Assembly: GCA_963732375.1 (NCBI GenBank)
Contig: CAVSZE010000012.1
Location: 248,001 to 312,000, forward strand
DNA length: 64,000 nt
Origin: RPQJ01 sp963732375
GTDB lineage: Bacteria; Pseudomonadota; Gammaproteobacteria; Steroidobacterales; Steroidobacteraceae
Direction: 5' to 3'
A program made the position numbers and the translations under genes. Below the pieces are notes generated by a model, which ran no database searches, was not told the DNA's origin, and saw nothing but the letters and a program-made list of their open reading frames with translations. This document shows positions 1-8,229 of the stretch, piece by piece (positions within the stretch are counted from its first letter, which is position 1; each line of letters opens with the position of its first letter).

Positions 1-564
1 GACGCCGTTGGAGACCACGCGCAGTGCGTCGATGTCGAGTCCGGAGTCGGTCTCGTCGAGCAGCGCGAGCTTCGGCTCGAGCACGGCCATCTGCAGGATC
101 TCGTTGCGCTTTTTTTCGCCGCCCGAGAAACCTTCGTTGACACCGCGGTTCAGGAAGCTCTCGTCCATCTGCATCAACTTCATCTTGTCGCGCACCAGCG
201 CCAGGAATTCGAAGGCGTCGAGCTCGGACTCGCCGCGCTGCTTGCGCACGGCGTTCAGGCCCGCCTTGAGGAGGTAGGCGTTGTTTACGCCCGCGATCTC
301 GACCGGGTACTGGAAGGCGAGGAACAGTCCAGCCCGTGCGCGTTCCTCGGGCGCGAGCGCGAGCAGGTCGCGGCCCAGGTACTCGACCGTGCCGCGCGTG
401 ACCTCGATGCCCTCGCGGCCAGCCAGCACGCTCGCAAGCGTGCTCTTGCCCGAGCCGTTCGGTCCCATGATGGCGTGCACTTCGCCCGCGCGAACCTCGA
501 GGTCGACGCCCTTCAGGATGGGCCGGTCGCCGATTCGGGCGTGCAGGTCGCGGATCTTGAGCAA
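1..564 (-). CDS. sufC: SufC, Fe-S assembly ATPase (partial, C-terminus off the left edge)
   Basis: ABC-type ATPase of the SufBCD scaffold that builds Fe-S clusters in the cytosol. Visible in 188 codons: Walker A (MGPNGSGKST), the SufC-type signature FSGGEKKRNEI and Walker B/D-loop (LALLDETDSGLD). The best start is a TTG at 564, because an AGGAGA ribosome site lies just upstream on the minus strand and the protein then opens LLKIRDLHARIGD, as SufC does. No ATG fits. It lies 19 bp downstream of sufB in the same operon. The remainder, and presumably sufD and sufS, lie outside the window. Identity is certain; only the rare TTG start is inferred. Confidence 0.95.
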   Translation of the reverse strand, partial: MLKIRDLHARIGDRPILKGVDLEVRAGEVHAIMGPNGSGKSTLASVLAGREGIEVTRGTVEYLGRDLLALAPEERARAGLFLAFQYPVEIAGVNNAYLLKAGLNAVRKQRGESELDAFEFLALVRDKMKLMQMDESFLNRGVNEGFSGGEKKRNEILQMAVLEPKLALLDETDSGLDIDALRVVSNGV

Positions 565-583
565 GTCGTTTCTCCTCGTTCGG

Positions 584-2032
584 TCAGCCGACCGCGCCTT
601 CCAGGCTCACGGACATCAGGTTCTGCGCCTCGACCGCGAATTCCATCGGCAGTTCCTTGAAAACGGCCTTGCAGAAGCCGTTGACGATCATGTTCACCGC
701 GTCCTCTTCCGAAAGCCCGCGGCTGCGGCAGTAGAAGAGCTGGTCGTCGGCGATCTTCGAGGTGGTGGCCTCGTGCTCGACGATGGCCCGCGGATTGCGG
801 ATCTCCATGTACGGGAAGGTGTGCGCGCCGCAGCGATCGCCCATCAGCAGCGAGTCGCACTGCGTGTGGTTGCGCGCGCCCTCGGCGGACGGCAGGATCT
901 TCACCAGGCCACGGTAGGTGTTCTGGCCGTGGCCCGCGGAGATACCCTTCGACACGATGGTGCTGCGGGTATTACGCCCGATGTGGATCATCTTGGTGCC
1001 GGTGTCCGCCTGCTGGCGGTGGTTGGCGAGCGCGACCGAATAGAATTCGCCGACCGAATTGTCACCGGTCAGCACGCAGCTGGGGTACTTCCACGTGATC
1101 GCGGAGCCGGTCTCGACCTGCGTCCAGCTGATGCGTGAATTCGCGCCCCGGCACTCGCCGCGCTTGGTGACGAAGTTGTAGATGCCACCGACGCCGTTCT
1201 CGTCCCCGGGGTACCAGTTCTGTACCGTCGAGTACTTGATCTGGGCATCGCCTAGCGCAACCAGCTCGACCACCGCGGCGTGCAGCTGGTTCTCGTCGCG
1301 CATCGGTGCCGTGCAACCCTCGAGGTAGCTCACGTGGCTTCCCTCGTCGGCGATGATCAGCGTACGTTCGAACTGGCCGGTGTTCGCGGCGTTGATGCGG
1401 AAGTAGGTCGAAAGCTCCATCGGGCAGCGCACGCCCTTCGGGACATAGACAAACGAGCCGTCGGTGAATACGGCCGAGTTCAGCGTCGCGAAGAAGTTGT
1501 CGGTGTACGGGACGATGCTGCCGAGGTACTGCTCGATCAGTTCCGGGTGCTTCTGCACTGCGTCGGAGAACGGGCAGAAAATGACACCTGCCTTCGCGAG
1601 CTTGTCCTTGAATGTGGTGGCCACCGACACGCTGTCGAAGACGGCGTCCACGGCGACGCCGGCCAGCCGCGCGCGCTCATGCAGCGGGACGCCGAGCTTC
1701 TCGTAGGTGGCCAGCAGCTTCGGGTCCACCTCGTCGAGGCTCTTCGGCCCGTCGGTCTTGGACCGCGGCGCCGAGTAATAGGAAATGGCCTGGTAATCGA
1801 CGCGCGCGATCCGGAGCTTCGCCCAGTCAGGTTCCCGCATCGTGAGCCAGTGCCGGTAGCTGCGCAGCCGCCAGTCGAGCATGAACTGGGGCTCGCCCTT
1901 CTTGCGCGAGATGAACGTGATGACGTCCTCGTCGAGGCCCGGCGCCACCGTGTCGGAGTCGATGTCGGTGACGAAACCATGCTGGTATTTCTGTCCGACA
2001 ATTGCGTCGAGGTCCTGCGTCGTGTCGGTCAC
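584..2032 (-). CDS. sufB: SufB, Fe-S cluster scaffold subunit
   Basis: Core scaffold subunit of SufBC2D, the stress-resistant Fe-S cluster assembly complex. The 482-residue product matches the usual SufB length of about 480. It begins VTDTTQDLDAIVGQKYQ and contains the conserved FVYVPKGVRCPMELSTYFRI and the C-terminal EHEATTSKIADDQLFYCRSRG region, with the glutamates and cysteine used in assembly. The start is GTG at 2032, with GAGGAC upstream; an upstream extension of the frame lies inside the regulator gene and is not SufB-like. The GTG overlaps the TGA of the upstream regulator (GTGA), which implies translational coupling. Confidence 0.96.
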   Translation of the reverse strand: MTDTTQDLDAIVGQKYQHGFVTDIDSDTVAPGLDEDVITFISRKKGEPQFMLDWRLRSYRHWLTMREPDWAKLRIARVDYQAISYYSAPRSKTDGPKSLDEVDPKLLATYEKLGVPLHERARLAGVAVDAVFDSVSVATTFKDKLAKAGVIFCPFSDAVQKHPELIEQYLGSIVPYTDNFFATLNSAVFTDGSFVYVPKGVRCPMELSTYFRINAANTGQFERTLIIADEGSHVSYLEGCTAPMRDENQLHAAVVELVALGDAQIKYSTVQNWYPGDENGVGGIYNFVTKRGECRGANSRISWTQVETGSAITWKYPSCVLTGDNSVGEFYSVALANHRQQADTGTKMIHIGRNTRSTIVSKGISAGHGQNTYRGLVKILPSAEGARNHTQCDSLLMGDRCGAHTFPYMEIRNPRAIVEHEATTSKIADDQLFYCRSRGLSEEDAVNMIVNGFCKAVFKELPMEFAVEAQNLMSVSLEGAVG

Positions 2033-2520
2033 GGCTTCGTCCTCAGTTCCGCCCGCCGGCGCGCGTCCGGCACGCGACCGAAGGCGCCGCCCAGTTCGGG
2101 GCGCCACTGCGCGACGGTCTCCTGGCCGGACAACTGCGCGAGCGAAATGCCGTCCAGCGAACGACGAATCGCCTCGTTGATGCGCTGCCACGATCCACCG
2201 GTACTGCAGACATTCTCCAGGTCGCAGGCGCTGTGGTCGCCGCTGCACTCGGTGATCGCTACCGGCCCCTCTATCGCGTCGATGATCGAGGCGGCGCTGA
2301 TCTGCTGGGCGGGGCGGGCGAGTTCGTAGCCGCCGTGCGCGCCGCGCACCGAGGTCACCAGTCCGGCATGGTGGAAGCTCTTCAGCAGTTTGCTCACGGT
2401 CGGCAGGCCGAGGCGGGTGTGCGTTGCAACCGCCGTCGCCGTGTGGCGGCGGCCGGGTGGCGAGGCGAGGCAGGCCAGGACGACCGTACCGTAGTCGGTC
2501 AATTTACTGATGCGCAGCAT
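2029..2520 (-). CDS. Rrf2-family SUF operon regulator
   Basis: A 163-residue winged-helix repressor of the Rrf2/IscR family, the type that heads suf operons in Xanthomonadales-like bacteria. The N-terminus MLRISKLTDYGTVVLACLA and the recognition-helix region LPTVSKLLKSFHHAGLV are typical. Three cysteines (C-x6-C-x5-C, in TECSGDHSAC...NVC) match the Fe-S-ligating cysteines of IscR-like proteins, so it probably senses Fe-S status. The ATG at 2520 was chosen because the family N-terminus begins there; the open frame further upstream is not conserved-looking. It is first in the operon and overlaps sufB by 4 bp. A candidate operator lies 15 bp upstream. Confidence 0.92.
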   Translation of the reverse strand: MLRISKLTDYGTVVLACLASPPGRRHTATAVATHTRLGLPTVSKLLKSFHHAGLVTSVRGAHGGYELARPAQQISAASIIDAIEGPVAITECSGDHSACDLENVCSTGGSWQRINEAIRRSLDGISLAQLSGQETVAQWRPELGGAFGRVPDARRRAELRTKP

Positions 2521-2535
2521 GGCTCGGTTCCATAA

Positions 2536-2556
2536 TTGGTACGATTTTAGTCCTAA
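2536..2556 (-). promoter_or_regulatory. Candidate operator of the suf regulator
   Basis: An imperfect 21-bp dyad 15 bp upstream of the regulator start. Read on the minus strand it is TTAGGACTAAAA followed by TCGTACCAA, with matching outer and inner positions on both sides of an A/T core. The GACTAAAA element resembles the half-site of IscR type-1 boxes. Autorepression of suf operons by Rrf2 proteins is established for the family; this particular site is inferred from position and symmetry. Confidence 0.4.
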
Positions 2557-2612
2557 TGAACGCGCGTGGCAAAGCGCCGCCTGGGACGACCGGACCCGGC
2601 GCGTGAACCTGA

Positions 2613-2618
2613 TACAAT
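2613..2618 (+). promoter_or_regulatory. Candidate -10 box for the mla operon
   Basis: TACAAT lies 57 bp upstream of the mlaF start in the divergent 154-bp intergenic region. It matches the sigma-70 -10 consensus at four or five positions. I see no convincing -35 element at the right spacing, so this is weak evidence. Confidence 0.25.
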
Positions 2619-2674
2619 TCCTGCGGTCGAAACAGGCGTCAACGGCGTCCGCCGGGCGCTCTAGTCGGAGGATC

Positions 2675-3532
2675 ATGGGCAGTCAGCTGGGACTTGCGGG
2701 AAGCCGCGGTGTAGTCGCGGGAGAGGAAAACGTCGCGCTGCTGCGCGGCGTGCACTTCTCTATCGACCAGAAGCCCATCTTCCGCGGCCTGGATGTCGCG
2801 CTGCGCCGGGGCGAGGTCACGGCGATCATGGGCCCGAGCGGCACGGGCAAGACAACGTTGCTCAGGCTGATCACCGGACAGATCCGGGCCGATGCCGGCA
2901 CAGTCGAAGTGGACGGGCGCGACGTCGCGGGCCTGTCACGCAAGGAGCTGTACGCGCTCAGGCGCCGGATGGGCATGCTGTTCCAGCACGGCGCACTGCT
3001 CACCGACCTGGACGTGTTCGAGAACGTGGCTTTCCCGCTGCGCGAGAATGCTCGCCTGCCGGAGCGTCTGGTGCGCTCGCTGGTACTCACGAAGCTGCAC
3101 GCCGTCGGGCTGCGCGGCGCCGCGCGGCTCATGCCGCAGCAGCTCTCGGGCGGCATGGCGCGGCGAGTCGCGCTGGCACGCGCCATCGCCATGGACCCCG
3201 ACATCCTGATCTACGATGAACCCTTCGCCGGGCTCGACCCGATCTCGATGGGAGTCGTGATGCGCCTGATCCGATCGCTGAACGACGCGCTGGGAATCTC
3301 CAGCGTCGTGGTTTCGCACGACGTGCGGGAGATTGCCCAGATCGCGGACCAGAGCTACATCCTGTCGGAAGGGACGGTGGTCGCCAGCGGTTCCCCGAAG
3401 GAACTGCGCGATCATCCGTCGCCGATCGTCAGGCAGTTCCTGGAAGGGCTCGCCGACGGCCCGGTGCCGTTCCACTATCCTGCGCCTGATTATTACGGGC
3501 AGCTGCTGGCATCGGGCAAGGATGCGCGATGA
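2675..3532 (+). CDS. mlaF: MlaF, ATPase of the Mla phospholipid transporter
   Basis: ATPase of the MlaFEDB inner-membrane complex that moves phospholipids between the inner and outer membranes and keeps the outer leaflet asymmetric. The 285 residues show Walker A (GPSGTGKTT), the signature LSGGMARRVALARAI, Walker B (ILIYDEPFAGLDP) and the H-loop VVSHDVRE. The start is the ATG at 2675, with GGAGG 4-8 bp upstream; an upstream in-frame ATG lies in the divergent promoter region and has no conserved sequence after it. The stop overlaps mlaE (ATGA). The open N-terminal tail of about 25 residues before the ABC fold is longer than in E. coli MlaF. Confidence 0.95.
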   Translation: MGSQLGLAGSRGVVAGEENVALLRGVHFSIDQKPIFRGLDVALRRGEVTAIMGPSGTGKTTLLRLITGQIRADAGTVEVDGRDVAGLSRKELYALRRRMGMLFQHGALLTDLDVFENVAFPLRENARLPERLVRSLVLTKLHAVGLRGAARLMPQQLSGGMARRVALARAIAMDPDILIYDEPFAGLDPISMGVVMRLIRSLNDALGISSVVVSHDVREIAQIADQSYILSEGTVVASGSPKELRDHPSPIVRQFLEGLADGPVPFHYPAPDYYGQLLASGKDAR

Positions 3533-4296
3533 CGCTGCTACGCGAAATTCTGTCGGGCATGGGCGACTTCCTCGCGCGCGCGGGCGCGATGACGCGGTTC
3601 CTCGGCCGGCTGTTGTGGATCACGCCTGCTGGTCTGCTGCGTCCGCGATTGATTGCCGATCAGGTCTATAACGCGGGCGCCCTGTCGCTTGCGATCATCA
3701 TGACCAGCGGCCTGTTCGTTGGCATGGTCATGGGACTGCAGGGCCACGACCTGCTCGCGCGCATCGGCTCGGAGGAGTCGCTGGGCACCGGCGCAGCACT
3801 CACGCTGCTGAAGGAGCTCGGCCCGGTGGTCACGGCGCTGCTGTTCGCCGGCCGTGCGGGCACCGCACTCGCCTCCGAAATAGGGCTGATGCGGGCAACC
3901 GACCAGCTCACGGCGATGGACATCATGGCCGTGGACCCGATGAAGCGGGTCGTGCTGCCGCGCTTCCTCGGCGGCGTGATCTCGATGCCGCTGCTGACCG
4001 CGATCTTCGTGATGGTCAGCATATTCGGCGTACAGCTGATAGGCGTGCAGTACTTCGGCATCGACCGCGGGCAGTTCTGGTCGGAGATGCGCAGCTTCGT
4101 CGAGCTGTCGGACGTGAACGAGGGGCTCATCAAGGGTCTCGTGTTCGGCATCGCCTGCAGCCTGATCGCCGTGTTCGAAGGCTACAATGCGGAGCCCACG
4201 GCCGAAGGCGTCGGGCGCGCAACGACCAGGACCGTCGTCGTCTCCGCCGTGGCGACGCTGGTGCTCGATTACATCGTGACGGCAATCCTTCTCTGA
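3529..4296 (+). CDS. mlaE: MlaE, permease of the Mla transporter
   Basis: Integral membrane permease of the MlaFEDB complex (MlaE/YrbE family), 255 residues. Several hydrophobic helices are visible, with the family-typical ELGPVVTALLFAGRAGTALASEIG loop region (conserved EIGLM and MRATDQLTAMDIM) in the middle. It overlaps mlaF by 4 bp and is followed 13 bp later by mlaD, so one transcript is expected. It forms the membrane channel to which the MlaD ring attaches. Confidence 0.95.
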   Translation: MTLLREILSGMGDFLARAGAMTRFLGRLLWITPAGLLRPRLIADQVYNAGALSLAIIMTSGLFVGMVMGLQGHDLLARIGSEESLGTGAALTLLKELGPVVTALLFAGRAGTALASEIGLMRATDQLTAMDIMAVDPMKRVVLPRFLGGVISMPLLTAIFVMVSIFGVQLIGVQYFGIDRGQFWSEMRSFVELSDVNEGLIKGLVFGIACSLIAVFEGYNAEPTAEGVGRATTRTVVVSAVATLVLDYIVTAILL

Positions 4297-4309
4297 CCTC
4301 GAGGCAAAC

Positions 4310-4840
4310 ATGCGGCAGAACCGCGCCATAGACGTATCCACGGGCCTGTTCGTACTGCTGGGGGTGGCGGCCATCCTTTTCCTGGTCACCCAGATCTCGA
4401 ACCGGGAATTTTCTTCCAATGGCAAGGCCTACGACGTCGTCGCGCAGTTCGACAACGTCGGCGGGCTCAAGGTGGGCGCCCCGGTGAAGATGGCGGGCGT
4501 CACCATCGGCAGGGTCGTGGGGATCGGCTACGACATGAAGCTCTTCAAGGCGGTCGTCAATATGGGCATCGACGTCCGCTACGACGAGATCCCTGACGAC
4601 AGCGATGCCAGCATCTACACCGCCGGCCTGCTCGGAGGCCAGTACATCGGCATCGAGCCGGGTGGTTCCGAGGAATACCTGAAGGACGGCAGCCAGGTTG
4701 AGTTCGTGCAGAACGCGATCGTTCTCGAGAGCCTGATCAGCAAGTACCTGTTTGGCCAGGCCATCAAGGAGACGCCCCCGGGGCAGGCGTCGGACAAGGC
4801 TGAGAGCCCGTCCGAATCAACGGCAACGTCCGCTCAGTAG
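4310..4840 (+). CDS. mlaD: MlaD, MCE-domain subunit of the Mla transporter
   Basis: A periplasmic lipid-binding subunit anchored in the inner membrane. The 176 residues comprise one N-terminal transmembrane helix (about residues 10-28, TGLFVLLGVAAILFLV) and an MCE domain beginning YDVVAQFDNVGGLKVGAPV. Homologues form hexameric rings with a central hydrophobic pore contacting MlaC. The C-terminal 25 residues are acidic and Ser/Pro-rich with no recognisable motif. It lies in the mlaFEDCB operon. Confidence 0.95.
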   Translation: MRQNRAIDVSTGLFVLLGVAAILFLVTQISNREFSSNGKAYDVVAQFDNVGGLKVGAPVKMAGVTIGRVVGIGYDMKLFKAVVNMGIDVRYDEIPDDSDASIYTAGLLGGQYIGIEPGGSEEYLKDGSQVEFVQNAIVLESLISKYLFGQAIKETPPGQASDKAESPSESTATSAQ

Positions 4841-4854
4841 CGAGGCACCTGAAA

Positions 4855-5499
4855 ATGCGTGGGATCTTCCTTTCGTTATTCGCGGCGCTGCTGGTCAGCG
4901 GTCCGGCCCTTGCGGCCGATGCGGCGGTGGCCACCGGGCCGGGGCCGCAGGAGCTCATCGAGAAAGTCTCGCGGGACCTGCTGCGCGAGATCGACGCGAA
5001 TCGCGCCGCGCTTCACGCGGACCCGGCGAAGTTGAGGGAAATGGTGGACAGGGTCGTGCTGCCGAGCTTCGACGCGGATTATTCCGCTCGGCTTGTGCTC
5101 GGCAAGTACTGGCGCACCGCCACCGAGCAGCAGCGCCAGCGCTTTGTCAACGCGTTCATCCAGTCGATGATGCGCAAATATGGCAATGCGTTGCTGGAGT
5201 ACACCGCGGATCGCCTGGTGATCCTGCCGTTCAAGGGCGATCTCACGACGGACCACGCCACGGTGCGCACCGAGGTCAAGCGCGACAACGGCACGCCGGT
5301 GCCGGTCAACTACTCGCTGCACACGACACCGAACGGCTGGAAGGCCTGGGACGTGACGATCGAGGGCATTTCGTACGTCAAGAATTTCCGAACCGACTTC
5401 GGGGCCGAGATCGAGGCCAAGGGCCTCGATGCGGTGATCGAAAGGCTCGAGGCGGAGGGCAGCGAGAATGCCGAATCGGCCAAGAAGGCGGCGGGCTGA
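4855..5499 (+). CDS. mlaC: MlaC, periplasmic phospholipid shuttle
   Basis: A soluble periplasmic carrier that ferries phospholipid between MlaA at the outer membrane and MlaFEDB (MlaC/Ttg2D family). The 214-residue product has a signal peptide (MRGIFLSLFAALLVSGPALA, cleavage near residue 20). The fold segments VLPSFDADYSARLVLGKYW and a V...F..MM...YG..LLEY run match the family. It ends 2 bp before the mlaB start. Confidence 0.94.
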   Translation: MRGIFLSLFAALLVSGPALAADAAVATGPGPQELIEKVSRDLLREIDANRAALHADPAKLREMVDRVVLPSFDADYSARLVLGKYWRTATEQQRQRFVNAFIQSMMRKYGNALLEYTADRLVILPFKGDLTTDHATVRTEVKRDNGTPVPVNYSLHTTPNGWKAWDVTIEGISYVKNFRTDFGAEIEAKGLDAVIERLEAEGSENAESAKKAAG

Positions 5500-5501
5500 T
5501 A

Positions 5502-5801
5502 GTGCCCGGATTCGCGCTCGAACGTGTCGCTGACGACCGGCTGCGGGCGAGCGGCCAGCTCGACTTCTCAACCGCGTCGCAGGCCTTGCGGATCGGTATC
5601 GAATCGATAGGCCGCGCCGGCGACCAGGTCGTCGACCTGTCTGGAATCACCGAGGGCGACAGCGCTGGTGTTGCCGTGCTGGTGGAGTGGATTTCGGCCG
5701 CCGTTGCCGCGGGCGTCGGCCTGCGCTACGAGAACGTGCCACCCCAGATGCTGGCCATCGCACGCATCTCGGACCTCGAGGACCTGCTGCTGCGCACCTG
5801 A
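5502..5801 (+). CDS. mlaB: MlaB, STAS-domain subunit of the Mla transporter
   Basis: A small cytoplasmic STAS protein that binds MlaF and stabilises or activates the transporter. The product is 99 residues from a GTG at 5502, 2 bp after the mlaC stop, close to E. coli MlaB (97). The STAS core shows ASGQLDFSTASQAL and the loop VVDLSGITEGDSAGVAVLVEW, where the conserved DSAG segment caps the helix that contacts the ATPase. The open frame extends far upstream through mlaC, but only this part is conserved-looking. It faces mlaA with a 23-bp gap. Confidence 0.9.
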   Translation: MPGFALERVADDRLRASGQLDFSTASQALRIGIESIGRAGDQVVDLSGITEGDSAGVAVLVEWISAAVAAGVGLRYENVPPQMLAIARISDLEDLLLRT

Positions 5802-5824
5802 CCGGCGCGCGCGAGCCCCATGGC

Positions 5825-6592
5825 TCAATGCGGAGGCAAGGCGCCGCTGTCGTCCTCTTTCGCCTCGTCGAGAGGTTCCTCGTCCAACGGTTCCTCGGGC
5901 GGGTTGCCGTCGTGGACCTGGTACTGGCGCCGCTGCAGGTAGGCGTTGCGAATGAATCCGTACTTGTCGTAGACCCCGTCCAGCGTTTCGTCCAGCGGCA
6001 GCAGGCTGGCGCGAGTGTCGACGATCGAGAGCGCGAGTGACCCCCAGCGCGCATTGCCAGTGTCGAACCAGTAGAGCGGTTGCAGCACCGTAGTGACCAC
6101 TCGGGTCGGAAGGTCGCGCGCCGTCGACGGCCCCAGCAATGGGACCATCAGGTACGGTCCCGGTGGTACGCCCCACTTGCCCAGTGTCTGGCCCAGGTCT
6201 TCATCGTGCACCGGCAGTGCCGCGCCGGACGCAACGTCGAGCACTCCGCCCCAGCCGAGTGTCGTGTTAATGATGAACCGCAGCGTGTCCTGCGCTGCCG
6301 CCACTGGCTTGCCCTGCAACAGGTTGTTCACGGCCGACGCCGGAGTAGACAGGTTCTGGTAGAAATTGCCGACACCGGTGCGGAACCACGAGGGCGTGTG
6401 GTCGCGATACGCAACCGCGACTGGTTTCAACGCCGCACGGTCGATCGACTCGTTGAACCGGTAGATGCCACGGTTCATGGACTGCAGCGGGTCGGCAGGG
6501 TCGGGCGTGCCGGTTGTCACGCACCCGGCGAGCGCGAGGCCGAGCAGCGCCAGCGTCACGACTCGCAATCGACGTAGCTCAGCTGCAGGCAT
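5825..6592 (-). CDS. mlaA: MlaA (VacJ), outer-membrane lipoprotein of the Mla pathway
   Basis: An outer-membrane lipoprotein that removes phospholipids from the outer leaflet and passes them to MlaC. It shows a lipoprotein signal (RRLRVVTLALLGLALAGC) and the family's DPLQSMNRGIYRFNESID segment near the mature N-terminus. The ATG at 6592 gives 255 residues and has a weak GGAA upstream; ATGs at 6604 and 6628 are also possible. It is transcribed convergently with mlaFEDCB, so all six Mla components sit together although MlaA has its own promoter; TAGAAT upstream is a possible -10. The acidic C-terminus (EEPLDEEPLDEAKEDD) is low complexity. Confidence 0.93.
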   Translation of the reverse strand: MPAAELRRLRVVTLALLGLALAGCVTTGTPDPADPLQSMNRGIYRFNESIDRAALKPVAVAYRDHTPSWFRTGVGNFYQNLSTPASAVNNLLQGKPVAAAQDTLRFIINTTLGWGGVLDVASGAALPVHDEDLGQTLGKWGVPPGPYLMVPLLGPSTARDLPTRVVTTVLQPLYWFDTGNARWGSLALSIVDTRASLLPLDETLDGVYDKYGFIRNAYLQRRQYQVHDGNPPEEPLDEEPLDEAKEDDSGALPPH

Positions 6593-6646
6593 CACGGGTT
6601 CCATGACCAGGGAATGGGTCGAGGCCACGATTCTACAGTGGATTCG

Positions 6647-8170
6647 TCAGCCGCCTGGGTTTCGGCCGCTGCCGGAGTTCGGGGGCGGCTGGCTGCGCTG
6701 GCGCTGCGGCGGCATCGCCTCCCGGATCTCCTTCAGCCGCGCGTCATAGCGGGCCTTCTGGACCGACGAGATGCCCGGCACCGACAGCGCCAGCTCGAGC
6801 TGGTTGCCGGCGAGCGGCAGGTCGCCGCTCATCAGGTGGTACTCCGCCATGTATGCATAGGCGTCCGATACGTCACCTGCAGCGTTGGCAGCGATTGCAG
6901 TGAGCCGAATCTGTTCCTGGGTGGGCGCGACATTGTTGAACAGGTCGAGCAGCACCTCGTGCGCGCGCTTCGGGCGATTCACCTGCATCAGCGCCTCGGC
7001 GTATCGGACCGTGACAGGCACGTTGCGCGGCGAGAGCTCGAGCGCCCGCTCGAGCACCTCGAGCCCGGCGCTGGATTTGCCTGACGCGATCAGCGACTGT
7101 GCCAGCGCAGTGTGGAACTGCATGATCTCGGGATGTGTGGCCACCAGTCCCTGGAAGGTCGGTACCGCGTGTGCGGCGTCCCCGGAAATCAGCTGCGCCA
7201 GCGCCTTGCCGTACACCTGCGCGATGCTCGCGTCGGGCTCGTTGCCGATCAGCGACGCGTAATAGGTGCGCGGGTCCTGCCCGGCTGGCGTCGTGAGTAC
7301 GCGAACTCGCTCGCGTGTGATCGCGTAGCTGGCCGAGTCGTTCGGTACCGCAGGCGGATACTGCGCGGCGCGACTCTTCGTCTCGGCCATGCGCTCGCTG
7401 GTGATCGGGTGGCTGCGCAGCATCTCCGGTATCTTCTCGGGACTCAGCTGGGTCTTGCGGCCCATTTCCTCGAAGAAAGCCGGCATCGCGTTGGGGTCGA
7501 ACCCGGCATCAGCCATCAGGCCCAGACCAACGCGATCTGCCTCCTGTTCGTTCGCACGGGTGAATGCGATCTGGGATTCCGCCGAGATGGTCTGGGCAGC
7601 GGTAATTATGCCCAGCGTCGCATTGCTGTCGACTCCGGCCAGCGCCCCGAGCAGGATCGCCGCCAGCGTCGCGGCGGTCGACACGAGGTTCGTGCGGCCC
7701 GCCGATTCGATGCCGCGCGCGATGTGGCGCTGGGTGACATGGGAAATCTCGTGGGCGAGCACACCCGCCAGTTCGCTCTCGTTGCGGGTGTCCAGCAGCA
7801 GGCCGGTGTTGACCCCGACGTAGCCGCCAGGGAGCGCAAACGCGTTGATCGTGCGCTCGTTGACCAGGAAGAAATTGTAGTCCCGGTTGCCCTGGTTCGA
7901 CAGGCTCGACAGCCGCAGTCCAAGCGACTGGATGTACTCGTTGATTTCCGGGTCCTCGACCAGGCGTCCGGAGTCGCGTAGTCCCCGCATCACCATGCGG
8001 CCGATCTTGGATTCGTCCTCGATGCTGAGAGTCTGCTGGGCGGCGGTACCCAGTTCGGGCAACTGGTCCTGGATCTCCGAGGCGGCGAGCGGGCCGGGCA
8101 GCGCCAACCATGCGGTCATCAGGAAGCCGGCCAGGACGGCGGGCCAGTGGCGGTCGGATTGCTTGCTCAT
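6647..8170 (-). CDS. bepA: BepA-like periplasmic M48 metalloprotease with TPR repeats
   Basis: A periplasmic zinc metalloprotease and chaperone of the BepA/YfgC family, which assists or degrades outer-membrane proteins and LptD during assembly. The 507 residues from the ATG at 8170 start with a signal peptide (AVLAGFLMTAWLALPGPLAA). The protease domain carries HEISH (HExxH) in GVLAHEISHVTQRH and a downstream EQEADRVGLGLM glutamate motif, followed by TPR-like helices in the C-terminal half. The tail is Pro/Gln/Ser-rich. It lies 59 bp downstream of the PIN-PhoH gene on the same strand. Confidence 0.9.
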   Translation of the reverse strand: MSKQSDRHWPAVLAGFLMTAWLALPGPLAASEIQDQLPELGTAAQQTLSIEDESKIGRMVMRGLRDSGRLVEDPEINEYIQSLGLRLSSLSNQGNRDYNFFLVNERTINAFALPGGYVGVNTGLLLDTRNESELAGVLAHEISHVTQRHIARGIESAGRTNLVSTAATLAAILLGALAGVDSNATLGIITAAQTISAESQIAFTRANEQEADRVGLGLMADAGFDPNAMPAFFEEMGRKTQLSPEKIPEMLRSHPITSERMAETKSRAAQYPPAVPNDSASYAITRERVRVLTTPAGQDPRTYYASLIGNEPDASIAQVYGKALAQLISGDAAHAVPTFQGLVATHPEIMQFHTALAQSLIASGKSSAGLEVLERALELSPRNVPVTVRYAEALMQVNRPKRAHEVLLDLFNNVAPTQEQIRLTAIAANAAGDVSDAYAYMAEYHLMSGDLPLAGNQLELALSVPGISSVQKARYDARLKEIREAMPPQRQRSQPPPNSGSGRNPGG

Positions 8171-8229
8171 GAGGGGCTTCGACCACCGGGACGCTGGCTC
8201 GGTTCCGCGCCGCATGAAGTCCGACGCCG

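Noticed and set aside
281..1138. A 285-codon open frame on the plus strand opposite sufC and sufB
   Set aside because: It is antisense to certain suf genes, its protein is Arg/Ala/Val-biased without any motif, and it arises from the high GC content.
2029..2248. SufB starting at 2248 with a 72-residue extension
   Set aside because: The extension lies inside the Rrf2 regulator gene in another frame; the GTG at 2032 gives the normal SufB N-terminus with a ribosome site.
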